Shown piece by piece: positions 9,545 to 19,062 of a stretch of DNA of 64,000 nucleotides. The stretch is from Chloroflexota bacterium (GTDB lineage Bacteria > Chloroflexota > UBA6077 > SHYK01). The notes under the pieces are model-generated. The model saw only the letters and a program-made list of their open reading frames with translations, searched no databases and was not told the origin of the DNA. Position numbers and translations under genes: made by a program. The DNA lies in the NCBI GenBank assembly GCA_035652535.1, contig DASRDP010000104.1, forward strand, positions 1-64,000, given 5' to 3'. Position 1 is the first letter of the stretch. Each line of letters begins with the position of its first letter.

Positions 9545-9697
9545 ATGGTCCGCATTGTTCACCGGATAGCTGCGACGATCATTGCGGTTTCGGCAGTGTG
9601 GGCCGTGGTGGTGGCTGCGCTGGCCATCGCAGTCGGGCCCGCGAATTTGTGCCACGCGGCGTTCGGACCCGGACTCTGTTCGTTCTACGGGATGTGA
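9545..9697 (+). CDS. 50-residue single-helix membrane/exported peptide
   Basis: A 50-codon gene with a strong Shine-Dalgarno, GAGGAGGGG, 7-9 bases before ATG. The product has a basic N-terminus (MVRIVHR), a hydrophobic helix of about 24 residues and a short tail with two cysteines (LCHAAFGPGLC). It could be a membrane peptide or a short secreted peptide with a disulfide. A strong hairpin follows at 9760-9795. The evidence is the RBS, the hydrophobic design and the terminator; I recognise no homologue. Confidence 0.5.
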   Translation: MVRIVHRIAATIIAVSAVWAVVVAALAIAVGPANLCHAAFGPGLCSFYGM

Positions 9698-9759
9698 TGG
9701 CTCCCCGTGCCTGCGACGCGACCCGCCGTAGCCCATCAACGTCAGCAGTCCTCACGGCA

Positions 9760-9800
9760 ATACCAGGCCGGAGCGAGACCGCCCCGGCCTGGTATGTCTC
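9760..9800. terminator. Convergent hairpin terminator
   Basis: A perfect 12-bp inverted repeat, ATACCAGGCCGG (9760-9771) and CCGGCCTGGTAT (9784-9795), with a 12-base loop. It lies between the small rightward gene ending at 9697 and the leftward Tyr-rich gene ending at 9834, so it can end both transcripts. The T-tract is weak on both sides. Confidence 0.7.
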
Positions 9801-9833
9801 GTTAGGGGGCGTGCCGAGCGTCTGAACGTATCT

Positions 9834-10232
9834 CTACCAGTACCAGGGCCAGTAGTAGTAGCCGTAGCCGTACGGTGGGTAATAGCCGCCATAGTAGTAC
9901 GGATACATGCCGTAATACCAACCGTACGAATACGGGTACCCGTACGAGTAGCCGTAAGAGGGGTAGTACGAGTATGGATAGTACCAGTACCAGTACGGAT
10001 AGTACGAGTACGGATAGTACCAGTACGGGTACGAATAGTAGTACGGCGAGTACGTGTAGTAGTACGGCATGCTGGTGTAGTAGCTGTAGTAGTTACAACC
10101 GTACGTCGTTCCGTAGTACGTGGTAACGCACTGCGCGCTCGTGCTGGGCGTGGCAACGCTTGCGCTCAGGAGCAACAGCAGCCCCAACATCGGAAGCGCT
10201 AGCCAACGAAGCGTAGGCCGGATCAGGCGCAT
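9834..10232 (-). CDS. Secreted tyrosine-rich low-complexity protein
   Basis: A 132-residue protein with a clear signal peptide (MRLIRPTLRW, a leucine stretch, then TPSTSA before Gln34). The mature 99 residues hold about 48 Tyr plus many Trp, Pro, Ser and Gly. Blocks such as WYYPYSYYP and YGYSYGYPY recur, so it looks like an expanded repeat. Two Cys lie at the start of the mature part. I chose ATG 10232 because GGAGGG lies 7 bases upstream. Extreme Tyr content recalls structural or adhesive exoproteins that are cross-linked by dityrosine, but that is inference. No domain family is recognisable. Confidence 0.75.
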   Translation of the reverse strand: MRLIRPTLRWLALPMLGLLLLLSASVATPSTSAQCVTTYYGTTYGCNYYSYYTSMPYYYTYSPYYYSYPYWYYPYSYYPYWYWYYPYSYYPSYGYSYGYPYSYGWYYGMYPYYYGGYYPPYGYGYYYWPWYW

Positions 10233-10292
10233 GGCTCGTCCCTCCAATGAAGTTCTGAATTGTCCCCGGCGCGCATTCTAGCAAATTCGAGA

Positions 10293-11252
10293 TTAGGCTC
10301 CGGGAAGCGCCGCGGCGGCGGGGACAAAGAGGCTGGCGACGGACAGGCGCTCCGGAGTCACGCCCTGCTCGAACGCGAAGTCCATCATGGCCTCGAGGGG
10401 TCGCCGATTATCCGAGACGTTGTATGCCCAGTAATTTGTTCCCATCAGCTCGCGCTGCTCGTCCAGCAGCGCGCTGGCCCATGAGATGGAGAGCACCTGC
10501 TGCTCCTCAATTCGCGCGAACGCCTCATCGCGAGAACGCCGAAACGCCCTCAGCAAGGCGACCGGCGCGTCCGGATGCTCGTCGACAAAGGACTGCGGGA
10601 ACGTCACCATGTGGCTTATGGGAAAGATCCCCGTCTTCTTGAAGTACGCTTGCTCCTCCGTCTTGTAGTCGGGAAAGAGCCTTCTCACGCGTGGGTCCTT
10701 CGCCCGAATCGACGGCAGCACATCGGCTTGAATGACTGCGTCCACCTCTCCCGATACCAGTTTCGAGTCGAGCTTTCCCTCTCCCAGCGGCTCAATCACC
10801 ATTCCCGGCGGTGGATCTTTGGGCACAGGACCGGCGGATAGCCACCGGATCCGGGTCAGATCGACGTGATAGTAGTGCTGAAGAGCGCCGCGGGCCCAGA
10901 TTCCTGCCGTGTTGGACCAAATGAGAATGCCGACTCGCTTCCCTTCGAGATCCTTTGGGTGCCGGATCCCTGCCGATGCGTTGACGAAGATGTAGGAGAG
11001 GCGAAACTTCCGATTCGGAAATGCGGGTATCGCGATGAATGGAACACCGCGCGCCCGCTCGCCCACGTAGCTCCCGAACGAGTACTCGCACGCGTCGATC
11101 TCCCCCTCGCGCAGCAGCCGGTGAATCGCGCCATCGTCGGTGCCGTGCGTGATTTGGAGCGAATACCCTTCAACGGTGACCGTACCGTCGATGATTGGCA
11201 AGTTCAGATCGTGTTCGGCAATGCCGAGTCGGATGATGGGCTCCTCGGGCAT
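10293..11252 (-). CDS. 4,5-dihydroxyphthalate decarboxylase-like protein, second copy
   Basis: A 319-residue relative of the protein at 326-1342. Shared traits are the opening IRLGIAEHDLNLPI, ACEYSFGSYV, IPAFPNRKFR, HPKDLEGKRVGI and ISHMVTFPQSFVDEHP. It has no signal peptide, so it is probably cytoplasmic. GGAGGA precedes the ATG. A wrecked Rieske oxygenase gene lies 67 bases upstream in the same direction. That pairing matches aromatic-acid catabolism, where an oxygenase is followed by a ring-acid decarboxylase. The gene itself looks intact, although its presumed partner is not. Confidence 0.7.
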   Translation of the reverse strand: MPEEPIIRLGIAEHDLNLPIIDGTVTVEGYSLQITHGTDDGAIHRLLREGEIDACEYSFGSYVGERARGVPFIAIPAFPNRKFRLSYIFVNASAGIRHPKDLEGKRVGILIWSNTAGIWARGALQHYYHVDLTRIRWLSAGPVPKDPPPGMVIEPLGEGKLDSKLVSGEVDAVIQADVLPSIRAKDPRVRRLFPDYKTEEQAYFKKTGIFPISHMVTFPQSFVDEHPDAPVALLRAFRRSRDEAFARIEEQQVLSISWASALLDEQRELMGTNYWAYNVSDNRRPLEAMMDFAFEQGVTPERLSVASLFVPAAAALPGA

Positions 11253-11319
11253 CGATTATTCCTCCGTTGTGCAACGCGATCTCGAAATCGATTGCGGCTA
11301 TGTCCGCCCCGTCACCGAA

Positions 11320-11952
11320 CTACGGCCGGCAGATACTCGGGCACCAAATCTTCCACGATCCCAACGTCCGTCGCTCCGAGATGCTCCGTGGTCCGATCGT
11401 AGATCCGCGGCATGATCCTCGTGGGGATTGTCGCCGATTCCGGAGAAGCTTCTCCGGTCGCGCATCGCGGCCCGGTCCTGGCGGTCGTTGTTGGCGACGT
11501 TGCGCACTTTCCCGCCATCCGGAGAAACGTCCACCCCTGGCATGATCTTGCGCCGGCGAAGCGCTTTCTCGTGGTCGATCCCGAGCGTCCGGCTGACGTA
11601 GATACCGTAGTCCCACGTATGCTCGTCGTCGATGTGCCCATGACCGCGCGGGGGGACCAGACAGAAGCAGAGCGCAATGAAGCGCATGGACTGGACGCGC
11701 ATCGAACGTTCGGGGTCGGGAGGATGGTTCCGCCCCGTGCCGCGGCAGAACCCGTAGGGTCTGTCCACGATCTCGACGGAAGGCGACGAGGTCCTCCCCT
11801 AACAACCGCACGCGGGCCGGATCCGAGTGCGGCTCCGCGACCTCCTCCGACAGGAGCGCCGGCATCCAGTACCGCCGCATGACGTCGCCCATTGGGGTCC
11901 CCGGTTCGACGCGGGTTAGCAGCTCGTCTTCTACGCGACTGAGCACAGCCAC
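11320..11952 (-). pseudogene. Rieske oxygenase remnant
   Basis: The first ~60 codons (MAVLSRVEDELLTRVEPGTP onward to RVRLLGEDLVAFRRD) match the N-terminus of Rieske aromatic-ring oxygenases and the intact gene at 62567-63742. Oxygenase-like sequence then continues in a second frame (DDEHTWDYG, GVDVSPDGGKVRN, FSGIGDNPHEDHAA) and again in a third (RIYDRTTEHLGATDVGIV). The CxH...CxxH cluster region and the mononuclear iron site are missing. At least one internal deletion and two frame changes are therefore needed. AGGAGG and GTG at the original start survive. Confidence 0.75.
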
Positions 11953-12148
11953 CCTCCTGTGGTGTGGCCGATTCTACGGATGGGTAGGTCGAGTCGCAAG
12001 GGCTCGATGAACGCGAGACACTGCCCCCGCGCACAAACAGCTTGATCGAGAGCGAGGCTCGTGTCCGACAGCTCTTCGCCCGTATGCTATAAGCACCCAG
12101 CGGCTGGCGATGATTTCGCGGCTCGGTTTTTGGCACAGGAGAGTAACG

Positions 12149-12415
12149 ATGCAGAACAACGCCCCGTCAGAATCGGACCCCATCGCCCGGCTGAAGCCGG
12201 GCCAGAAGGTACTGGCCGGGCATGACGAGGTCGGTGAGGCGGCAGGGGTGGTCTATCGCGGAGACGCGGCGTTCCTGCACATCATCCGTTATGGCGCCGG
12301 CAAAGACGAGCTCTTCGTGCCCGTGATCGCCATCGATCGCGTGGTCGGCGACCACGTGTATCTACACCTCGACGCGCTGGACCTCGCCGCCAAGCCCTGG
12401 CACGAACAACCGTAG
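12149..12415 (+). CDS. Small PRC-barrel/DUF2171-like protein
   Basis: An 88-residue soluble protein. The order VLAGHDEVGEAAGVVYRGDAAFLHI..., then ELFVPVIAIDRVVGDHVYLHL, fits a small beta-barrel of the PRC or DUF2171 kind, where a G-x-V/A-G turn is followed by an I/VP-x-x-x-I segment. ATG 12149 is chosen over the upstream in-frame ATG because CAGGAGAG lies just before it. Such proteins are common and mostly uncharacterised. A lipoprotein gene follows after 39 bases in the same direction. Confidence 0.65.
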   Translation: MQNNAPSESDPIARLKPGQKVLAGHDEVGEAAGVVYRGDAAFLHIIRYGAGKDELFVPVIAIDRVVGDHVYLHLDALDLAAKPWHEQP

Positions 12416-12454
12416 CCTTCGTGAGCGCACCGTTCAATTCCGTGAGTAACTGAC

Positions 12455-13216
12455 ATGACACACCACATCGTTCGACGGGGAACGCCGCTGGTGGGCGTTC
12501 TCCCGCTCGTCTTATCCTTACTGCTCCTCATCGCGTGCTCTGGGCCTCGCGACGCCGTGATTCCCACCGACATCAACCGCTGGGACAGCGACCTCCGGCC
12601 GGTGATCGACCGCCTCACGGGAGACGATCGGCGGCTGGCCGTCGCCTACCTCGACCGCGAGCGACAGGCAGCATCCCTCAGCGGACAACCGGTCCCAGCC
12701 GGCGTGACCGTCGGGCAGGCAATCGACCTGCAGCGGAAATTCGAACAGGACCAGGCCAAGCAGCGCCTCCAAAGTCGGGAACGGCAGGACCAACAGGAAC
12801 AGGCCCGCAAAGAGGCGGAAGGTCGGGCCGCCGCGGTGTTCGGAATTACGCTCCTGGACAAGAAGATTATCCCCGCGGATCTGGCGAGCGGGAATCGCTC
12901 GGATCAGGCGGCATTTACGTTCCAGTTTGCAAACCTCAGCGACCAGGAGCTGCGCGAGGTCAAGGGCGACCTCCACCTCTCTGATAGCTTCTTCGGCACT
13001 GAGCTGAAGGTCATCCCGCTGGACTACCGCGACCCCCTGGCACCGGGAGAATCGGTGACGTGGACGGCCACGATTCAGCTCAGTCCGTCGGCAATCATCG
13101 ACCAACGCGTGCGAAACGAGGAGCTGAGTCAGATCAAAGTCGTCCTCACGCCGGACGTTGTCGCCTTCGCGGACGGAAGCATGCTCGACCTACCGGTCGC
13201 GATCGCGCAGCCGTGA
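12455..13216 (+). CDS. Lipoprotein of unknown function
   Basis: A 253-residue protein with a clear lipoprotein signal: basic start, a leucine-rich helix and the lipobox LIAC at about residue 28. Residues about 90-130 are rich in Gln, Arg, Lys and Glu and probably form a coiled coil. The C-terminal 120 residues look like an all-beta domain of the FxxxNLSDQELREVKGDLHLSD kind, similar to domains that describe charge or conformational interaction at the cell surface. No enzyme motif is visible. It may form a unit with the gene at 12149. Confidence 0.7.
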   Translation: MTHHIVRRGTPLVGVLPLVLSLLLLIACSGPRDAVIPTDINRWDSDLRPVIDRLTGDDRRLAVAYLDRERQAASLSGQPVPAGVTVGQAIDLQRKFEQDQAKQRLQSRERQDQQEQARKEAEGRAAAVFGITLLDKKIIPADLASGNRSDQAAFTFQFANLSDQELREVKGDLHLSDSFFGTELKVIPLDYRDPLAPGESVTWTATIQLSPSAIIDQRVRNEELSQIKVVLTPDVVAFADGSMLDLPVAIAQP

Positions 13217-13287
13217 GCCGCGACCGATCACGCGGGCTCCACGTGCCGACGGCCACCCTTCCATCGGTCTACCGCGAGATCGGACCC

Positions 13288-15231
13288 TTACGCGCCGATG
13301 GTGGTCGCCGCGGGGGCCCCGCGCGCGCTCAAGATCCGCTCGTCGCCCACGCGGCGCGTGATCTTCTGGTCATCGAGGTGTTCGAGGAGCGCGAGCGCGT
13401 ACCGGCGGCTCGTTCCTAAAACGTCCCGGACCTGCGCGACGGTCACACGGCCGGAGGACGCCAGGGCAGCCAGGATTCGCGCCACCACCTCGTCGTAGGT
13501 GGACCGCGCGTACACCAGGTCCTGCGCCACTTCGACCAGTGTTCCACGATCGATGAGCGCCTGGATTACTTCGTCCGAGACGCCATGCGCCGCGCGAATC
13601 TCCGCTCGATTCGGCGGCGCCACGCCAAAGCCTTCGAGCGTCGACACCAACGCTTGCGCCGCCCGCTCCTCATCCACGGACAGCGTGACGGAGAACTCCG
13701 GAAGTCGCGCGCGCGGCCCATCTTCGGCCAGTGTTCCGTTTTCCAGCAGGCGTCGCTCGATATGGGAAAACGCCCGGGCATCGAGTCCCAGCCGCTTACG
13801 CAGCTCCTCTATCGGCATACCACTTCGCAAGCGATGGGCGACATGGTAGCCTCGAAGCTCCGTCACGACGCGCTCGGCGAGGTGCGACCACCCACCGCTG
13901 GAGATCACCAGCGAGGAGCCGGTCAGCTCTTTTTGCGCTTCGTCCGACGCCTGGCGGTCGAGAACCACAACAGCGCCCTCCTGGACGAGGGGCGCCAGAA
14001 GACCCTGCATCTCCGCAACGCTCTTCGAGGAGCGGCGCGCCAGCTCAGCCACATCAGCCGGCTCTCGCTCCTGAAGCGTCTGCAGCGCGATCTCTTCGGG
14101 AGTGCCCCGCTGCAGCACGGCCAGCTGTCGAAGAACGCGCTCCTGCATGCGTCGGTGGCGTTTCGGATGGTCGTCCACGATGGTGCCGCCGCCCACGGTC
14201 GCGCTCGGCGAGGGAAGGCGCAGAATGAACGGGTCCGACCGGGCAACCGCGAGGGGTCGATCGAGACGAATCTGCGCCCAGGATGTCTCGCCGGGCCCCA
14301 GCTCCGGGCGGTCGAGGAGAGACACGCGGCCCATCGCCTCGGCCGCGCCGGCGTGAAACGTGACGCGTGCATTGTGCGGCAGCGGCCTCTCTGCGTCGGC
14401 GACGGCGCGGAGCTGGACGTCGACGACGCGCGTTGCCTTCAGCCAGCCGGGCGCCGTGACGACGTCGCCCCGTTCGATCTCGTCCGTGCCGATCGACGAG
14501 AGGTTGATGGCGACGCGGCTTCCGGCGGGAGCACGATCGACCTGCTTTCGATGCGACTGGAGGCCGCGGATGCGCGCCCGTCGCCCGCTCGGCAGGATCT
14601 CGACCTCGGCGCCCACCTGCAGCTCGCCGTCGATCAATGTGCCCGTGACGATCGTCCCGAACCCCGACATGGTAAACACCCGGTCCACCGGAAGCCGTGG
14701 CAACCCGGTCTGTCGGCGCTGGCGCTCAGTGGCCAGCAGCGAGTCCAGCTCCTGACGGAGATCGTCGAGCCCGCGGCCGGTCGTGGAGGACACGGCGACC
14801 AGGCGCGCGCCGGCCAGCGTCGTGGGGGCGACGGTCTCTTCGACTTCCACGCACACCAGCTCCAGCCACTCGTCTTCGACGAGGTCGCACTTGGTGATGG
14901 CTACGACGCCGCGGCCGATCCCAAGCAGATCGAGAATGGCCAGGTGCTCGCGCGTCTGGGGCATGACCCCTTCGTCGGCCGCGATGACCAGAAGCGCAAT
15001 GTCGATTCCGCCCACCCCAGCCAACATGTTCTTGATGAACCGCTCGTGGCCCGGGACGTCGATGACGCTCGCCTCCTGACCGCTGGGAAGGCGCAGCCAT
15101 GCGAAGCCGAGATCGATGGTCATGCCGCGCTCTTTCTCTTCTCGGAGGCGATCTGGATCAATGCCGGTCAGCGCCCGGATCAGCGTCGACTTGCCATGAT
15201 CGACGTGCCCGGCAGTCCCAATTACGCGCAT
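13288..15231 (-). CDS. selB: Selenocysteine-specific elongation factor SelB
   Basis: A 647-residue SelB, the GTPase that brings Sec-tRNA to in-frame UGA codons at a SECIS hairpin. The P-loop is GHVDHGKST at residues 8-16, switch I has [13 protein letters not shown], switch II is DVPGHERF and the base-recognition motif is TKCD. EF-Tu-like domains 2 and 3 follow, then about 270 residues of winged-helix domains that bind the mRNA hairpin. The length is normal for SelB. Its ATG lies 4 bases after the M14 peptidase stop, so the two are co-transcribed. selA is 6 kb away at 21004-22395. Confidence 0.93.
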   Translation of the reverse strand: MRVIGTAGHVDHGKSTLIRALTGIDPDRLREEKERGMTIDLGFAWLRLPSGQEASVIDVPGHERFIKNMLAGVGGIDIALLVIAADEGVMPQTREHLAILDLLGIGRGVVAITKCDLVEDEWLELVCVEVEETVAPTTLAGARLVAVSSTTGRGLDDLRQELDSLLATERQRRQTGLPRLPVDRVFTMSGFGTIVTGTLIDGELQVGAEVEILPSGRRARIRGLQSHRKQVDRAPAGSRVAINLSSIGTDEIERGDVVTAPGWLKATRVVDVQLRAVADAERPLPHNARVTFHAGAAEAMGRVSLLDRPELGPGETSWAQIRLDRPLAVARSDPFILRLPSPSATVGGGTIVDDHPKRHRRMQERVLRQLAVLQRGTPEEIALQTLQEREPADVAELARRSSKSVAEMQGLLAPLVQEGAVVVLDRQASDEAQKELTGSSLVISSGGWSHLAERVVTELRGYHVAHRLRSGMPIEELRKRLGLDARAFSHIERRLLENGTLAEDGPRARLPEFSVTLSVDEERAAQALVSTLEGFGVAPPNRAEIRAAHGVSDEVIQALIDRGTLVEVAQDLVYARSTYDEVVARILAALASSGRVTVAQVRDVLGTSRRYALALLEHLDDQKITRRVGDERILSARGAPAATTIGA

Positions 15232-15235
15232 CCGG

Positions 15236-16906
15236 TCATCCCACTCGTGCCGCGCGCCGTGACCGCCCGGCCGACAATCCGGCGAGGGGGAGACGCGCCG
15301 GCGTTACGAGCCGAAAGGCCGGGAACGGGTCACCCACGCGGACGTGGCGGTCGAAGAACTCCCAGCGCGCGAGTCCGTCATCGCTCTCCGGCTCCAGCAA
15401 GTACACGACGAGGTTTCCGAGTCGCTGGGCCGTCGGGACGACGAGGGCGCCGGCCTCGAAGCGAACCCGCTGCCGTTCCGCGCGCACGGCGAGCACCGTC
15501 TCGAATCGCTCGATGCCGGTACAGATGTCGGGGCTGCGCGTCTTCTCCATCGACAGCACGACCGCGGCTTCCACGTCTAGCTCAACCGGGGCGGCGAGGG
15601 CGCCGACCTCCACATTGTGCTGGCGGAGCTTCTCCGTGATCTCGGGCCGCGTGACGATATAGGCGTATGGCCGCTGGACCGCGACGGTGGGGATGAAGCG
15701 CGCGAAGTATCCGGCCCGGTAGGTCACAATCCGCCGACCGGGGATCCGCCGACGGCGGATGGAATCGCGATCGTACGCGAGGATCTCCGTGTCCTCGAGC
15801 CAGTGCACCGGCCAGTCGAACACGAGCGATCCGTCCCGATCACGGCGCGCCGCCCCATAGTTGATCCCCACCAGATCGTCGGGCTGGGGGTTGCGCCCGG
15901 CCTCGATGGTCTCGCGTTCCGCTCGCTCCGCCGTCTCGATCACCTCCATCGCGTGCTCGGCGATGTAGCGGAAGATCTCGACCAGGTAGGCGGAAATGGT
16001 CTCGACCCGGCTTCGGAAGTCGATATACGAGTACGTCTCGAGGAGGATGTCGAGCCGGCCGGTCAGTCCGCGGTACTGGCTGCCGAAGCGCGGGAGGCCT
16101 GGGTAGGTCTCCCAGCCGCTGCTGGGGTCGTTCTGATCTCGATAGTTCCCGTAGAAGAAGCCCCGTCGACCCGTGGAGGCGAATACCGCGTCGGCGACGC
16201 TTGGGAGCAACCGCGTGCGCACGTATTCGATCGGCGCGGGATGCCCGCTCCGGGGGCAGTGCGCCGTGTCAAAGGTCAGGTCGTACGCGTGGATTGATCC
16301 GTCCGTCGTGTGGCAGTCGACGAACACGTGCGGCCACCACTGACCAAAGAACCGCGACAAATGGTTCGATTCGATCGCTTCCTGCTTCATGTAGTCGCGA
16401 TTCAAATTCCAGCCCTCGCCCGTGTTCCGTGTCCCCACGCCTCCCGGGGGGCCGATCTGCCCTTCCAGGGCCTGGAGGTCCAGCTTTCGATTCTCGGTGG
16501 AGATGCGATCGTTGCCATCGGGGTTGAGGATCGGGATCAAAACGAGGGTGAGGTGGTCGAGCAATTCGCGGTAGGCGCGAGTACGCTGGTCGCGCGGGCG
16601 CGTCGCATCGCGAATGAAGGCGAGGAGCGCCTCCTTCCCCTCCACTTCGCCGGCGTGGATGTTCGCGATGACCATGACCACGGGTAGACCGGCCCGACGG
16701 GCCGCGGCAGGCGTGAGGGCGCGGTTCCCCGAGAGAACCACGAACGGGATGTCGCGCCCTTCGGCCGACCTGCCGATCGTTCCAACGCGGATCAGATCCG
16801 GGGCCCGGCGCCGAGACTGGCGGAGAAAGTCCATCACGTCAGCGTGGAGCGAGGTTTCCCGAAACCCGGTCCGTTCGGCCTTGGTGAGGATGGAGTCGGA
16901 AAGCAT
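15236..16906 (-). CDS. M14 family zinc carboxypeptidase
   Basis: A 556-residue metallopeptidase. Zinc ligands are the His and Glu of NIHAGEVEGKE and the His of DCHTTDGS. The substrate Arg/Asn region is seen in NLNRDYMK, and the likely catalytic Glu is in LLETYSYIDF. The C-terminal 200 residues form an additional beta-rich part common in large bacterial M14 proteins. No signal peptide is evident. ATG 16906 avoids overlap with the divergent S9 gene and sits 7 bases after a TATTAT box, with no Shine-Dalgarno. It is followed directly by selB. Confidence 0.85.
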   Translation of the reverse strand: MLSDSILTKAERTGFRETSLHADVMDFLRQSRRRAPDLIRVGTIGRSAEGRDIPFVVLSGNRALTPAAARRAGLPVVMVIANIHAGEVEGKEALLAFIRDATRPRDQRTRAYRELLDHLTLVLIPILNPDGNDRISTENRKLDLQALEGQIGPPGGVGTRNTGEGWNLNRDYMKQEAIESNHLSRFFGQWWPHVFVDCHTTDGSIHAYDLTFDTAHCPRSGHPAPIEYVRTRLLPSVADAVFASTGRRGFFYGNYRDQNDPSSGWETYPGLPRFGSQYRGLTGRLDILLETYSYIDFRSRVETISAYLVEIFRYIAEHAMEVIETAERAERETIEAGRNPQPDDLVGINYGAARRDRDGSLVFDWPVHWLEDTEILAYDRDSIRRRRIPGRRIVTYRAGYFARFIPTVAVQRPYAYIVTRPEITEKLRQHNVEVGALAAPVELDVEAAVVLSMEKTRSPDICTGIERFETVLAVRAERQRVRFEAGALVVPTAQRLGNLVVYLLEPESDDGLARWEFFDRHVRVGDPFPAFRLVTPARLPLAGLSAGRSRRAARVG

Positions 16907-16910
16907 CACG

Positions 16911-16920
16911 TCTATAATAC
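16911..16920. promoter_or_regulatory. Shared bidirectional -10 element, probably leaderless both ways
   Basis: TATAAT at 16913-16918 lies 5 bases before the GTG of the rightward S9 gene (16924). Read on the other strand, TATTAT at 16919-16914 lies 7 bases before the ATG of the leftward M14 gene (16906). The two start codons are only 17 bases apart, and neither has room for a Shine-Dalgarno. The symmetry of the -10 sequence explains transcription in both directions. Confidence 0.6.
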
Positions 16921-16923
16921 GTC

Positions 16924-19062
16924 GTGTCCGAGCAGCCAATTCCCCGGCGTCTCACGCTCGACGCCGTCGCCCACTACCCCCGCCCAGGCACCAGCGCGCC
17001 GGCTCACATCGCCTTCTCGCCAGACGGGCGGCTCCTCACCTATCTCTACAGCGAGCGGGGCGACCTCGTGCGCGACCTGTGGGCGCTGGACCTGGAGACG
17101 GGTCAGCGCCACATCCTCGTCGCCGCGGGGGCCACGCCCGACTCGGACGACACGGTAAGCCCGGAGGAGGCGCTCAGGCGCGAGCGCCAACGCGTGCGCG
17201 AGGGCGGGGTGACGAATTACCGATGGGCGGATGAGGCGGACCGGCTCGTCCTGATCCTGGGCGGGCAGCTCGCGGTCACATCGAGCCGCGGCGAGGCCCC
17301 GCGCATCCTCGCCCGCGCGGCAGATCCAATCGAGGATGCCCGGCCCACGGCGGACGGCGCGCACATCGTGTTCGTTCGCGGGCGCGACCTGTGGACAGTG
17401 GACGTCGAGGCTGACACGAGTCGGCGGCTGACGAGCGACGCGAGCGAAACGATCTCAAATGGAGTCGCCGAGTTCATCGCCCAGGAGGAGATGGGCCGAA
17501 GCGAGGGGTTCTGGATCGCTCCCGACGGCCAACGGATCGCCTACACCCGGGTCGATGAGGGACACATCCCGGCGTATCCCATCGTCCATCAGGGGGGCGA
17601 CGCCTGGCGCGTCGAGTCGCACCGCTACCCGTTCGCCGGTGCCGCCAACGCGCACGTGCGGCTCGCGGTGCTTCCGATCGCGGGAGGAAAGACGCGCTGG
17701 CTCGACTCGGTACCGGACGATCGGGGCTACCTCGCGCGGGTGGACTGGCGCCCGGATGGATCATTGGCGGTTCAGGTCGAATCGCGTGACCAGCGCCGTC
17801 TCGATCTGATCCTCGTCGATCCCGCGAGCGGCGAGCGGTCCACTCTTCTGACCGAGACGTCGCCATCCTGGATCAACCTCCACCGTGACCTACGATTCCT
17901 GTCCGATTGCTCGTTCATCTGGTCGTCGGAGCGGACCGGCTATCGCCACCTGGAGCTGCGTGGGCCGGACGGGAGTCTCGTGCGCCAGCTCACCGACGGC
18001 GCCTGGCCGGTCGACGCGCTGGTCCACGTCGACGAGGCGCGCCGGACCGTCTACTTCGTCGCCGGCCGCGAGAGCCCGCTCGGCCGAGACCTGTATGCGG
18101 TGTCCCTCGACGGAGGAGCGATCACGCGGCTCAGCGACGGCGTCGGATTTCACGGCGCTTCGTTCGCCAAGAGCGGCCGGCAATACGCGGAAACCACGGA
18201 GTCGCGAGATCAGCCACCGCGGGTCGTCATCCGCTCGATCGACCGTCCGTCCGACATTCCGGTGCACGACCCGCCGTCCGCGGAGGCTTGCGCGCCAGGG
18301 CTGGTGACACCGGAGATCGTCGAGGTGTCGTCGCGTGATGGAGCCACCTTGTATGGCTCCCTATATCGGCCAAGGGGCGTCCAGTTTCCCGCGCCGACGA
18401 TCGTCTCGGTCTATGGCGGACCGCACGTCCAGTCGGTCACCGACACCTGGGGAATGACCGTGGACCTCCGCGCCCAATATCTCGCGTCCCTGGGGTTCCT
18501 CGTATTCAAGCTGGACAACCGCGGGTCCGCGCGGCGAGGACTAGCATTCGAAGCGGCCATCGAGCGGCGGCTGGGGACGATCGAAGTTCAGGACCAGGTC
18601 GACGGGGTACGGTGGCTCGTGGCAGAGGGTCTCGCGGACGCGCGGCGAGTCGGCATTTATGGCTGGAGCTACGGCGGGTACATGGCAGCACTGTGCTTAC
18701 TGACCGAGCCGGCCGTCTTTCGCGTGGCCGTGGCGGGCGCGCCCGTCACGGCGTGGGATGGCTACGACACCCACTACACGGAGCGGTACATGGGCACCCC
18801 GTCGGAGAATCCCGAGGGGTATGCCAGAGGCTCGGTGCTGACCCATGCGTCGCGTCTTGAAGGGCGCCTCATGCTGGTGCACGGAATGATCGACGAGAAC
18901 GTCCACTTTCGGCACACGGCCCGACTCGTCGCGGCCCTCGAGGCGGCGGGCAAGGCGTGCGACGTGCTCATCCTTCCCAACGAGCGCCACATGCCCCGTG
19001 ACGAGGCCGGTCGTCGCTACGTCGAGGAGCGCGTGGCGGCATATTTTCTCGAGCACCTGTGA
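16924..19062 (+). CDS. S9 family prolyl oligopeptidase (DPP IV-like)
   Basis: A 712-residue serine peptidase. The first ~450 residues form a beta-propeller of the DPP IV type, with an EE pair in FIAQEEMGRSEGF that in DPP IV holds the substrate N-terminus. The alpha/beta-hydrolase domain carries the triad S582 in GWSYGG, D657 in HGMIDENVHF and H689 in NERHMPR. No signal peptide is seen, so it is probably cytoplasmic. GTG at 16924 follows a TATAAT box by 5 bases. Together with the divergent M14 peptidase it suggests a shared peptide-turnover function. Confidence 0.9.
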   Translation: MSEQPIPRRLTLDAVAHYPRPGTSAPAHIAFSPDGRLLTYLYSERGDLVRDLWALDLETGQRHILVAAGATPDSDDTVSPEEALRRERQRVREGGVTNYRWADEADRLVLILGGQLAVTSSRGEAPRILARAADPIEDARPTADGAHIVFVRGRDLWTVDVEADTSRRLTSDASETISNGVAEFIAQEEMGRSEGFWIAPDGQRIAYTRVDEGHIPAYPIVHQGGDAWRVESHRYPFAGAANAHVRLAVLPIAGGKTRWLDSVPDDRGYLARVDWRPDGSLAVQVESRDQRRLDLILVDPASGERSTLLTETSPSWINLHRDLRFLSDCSFIWSSERTGYRHLELRGPDGSLVRQLTDGAWPVDALVHVDEARRTVYFVAGRESPLGRDLYAVSLDGGAITRLSDGVGFHGASFAKSGRQYAETTESRDQPPRVVIRSIDRPSDIPVHDPPSAEACAPGLVTPEIVEVSSRDGATLYGSLYRPRGVQFPAPTIVSVYGGPHVQSVTDTWGMTVDLRAQYLASLGFLVFKLDNRGSARRGLAFEAAIERRLGTIEVQDQVDGVRWLVAEGLADARRVGIYGWSYGGYMAALCLLTEPAVFRVAVAGAPVTAWDGYDTHYTERYMGTPSENPEGYARGSVLTHASRLEGRLMLVHGMIDENVHFRHTARLVAALEAAGKACDVLILPNERHMPRDEAGRRYVEERVAAYFLEHL

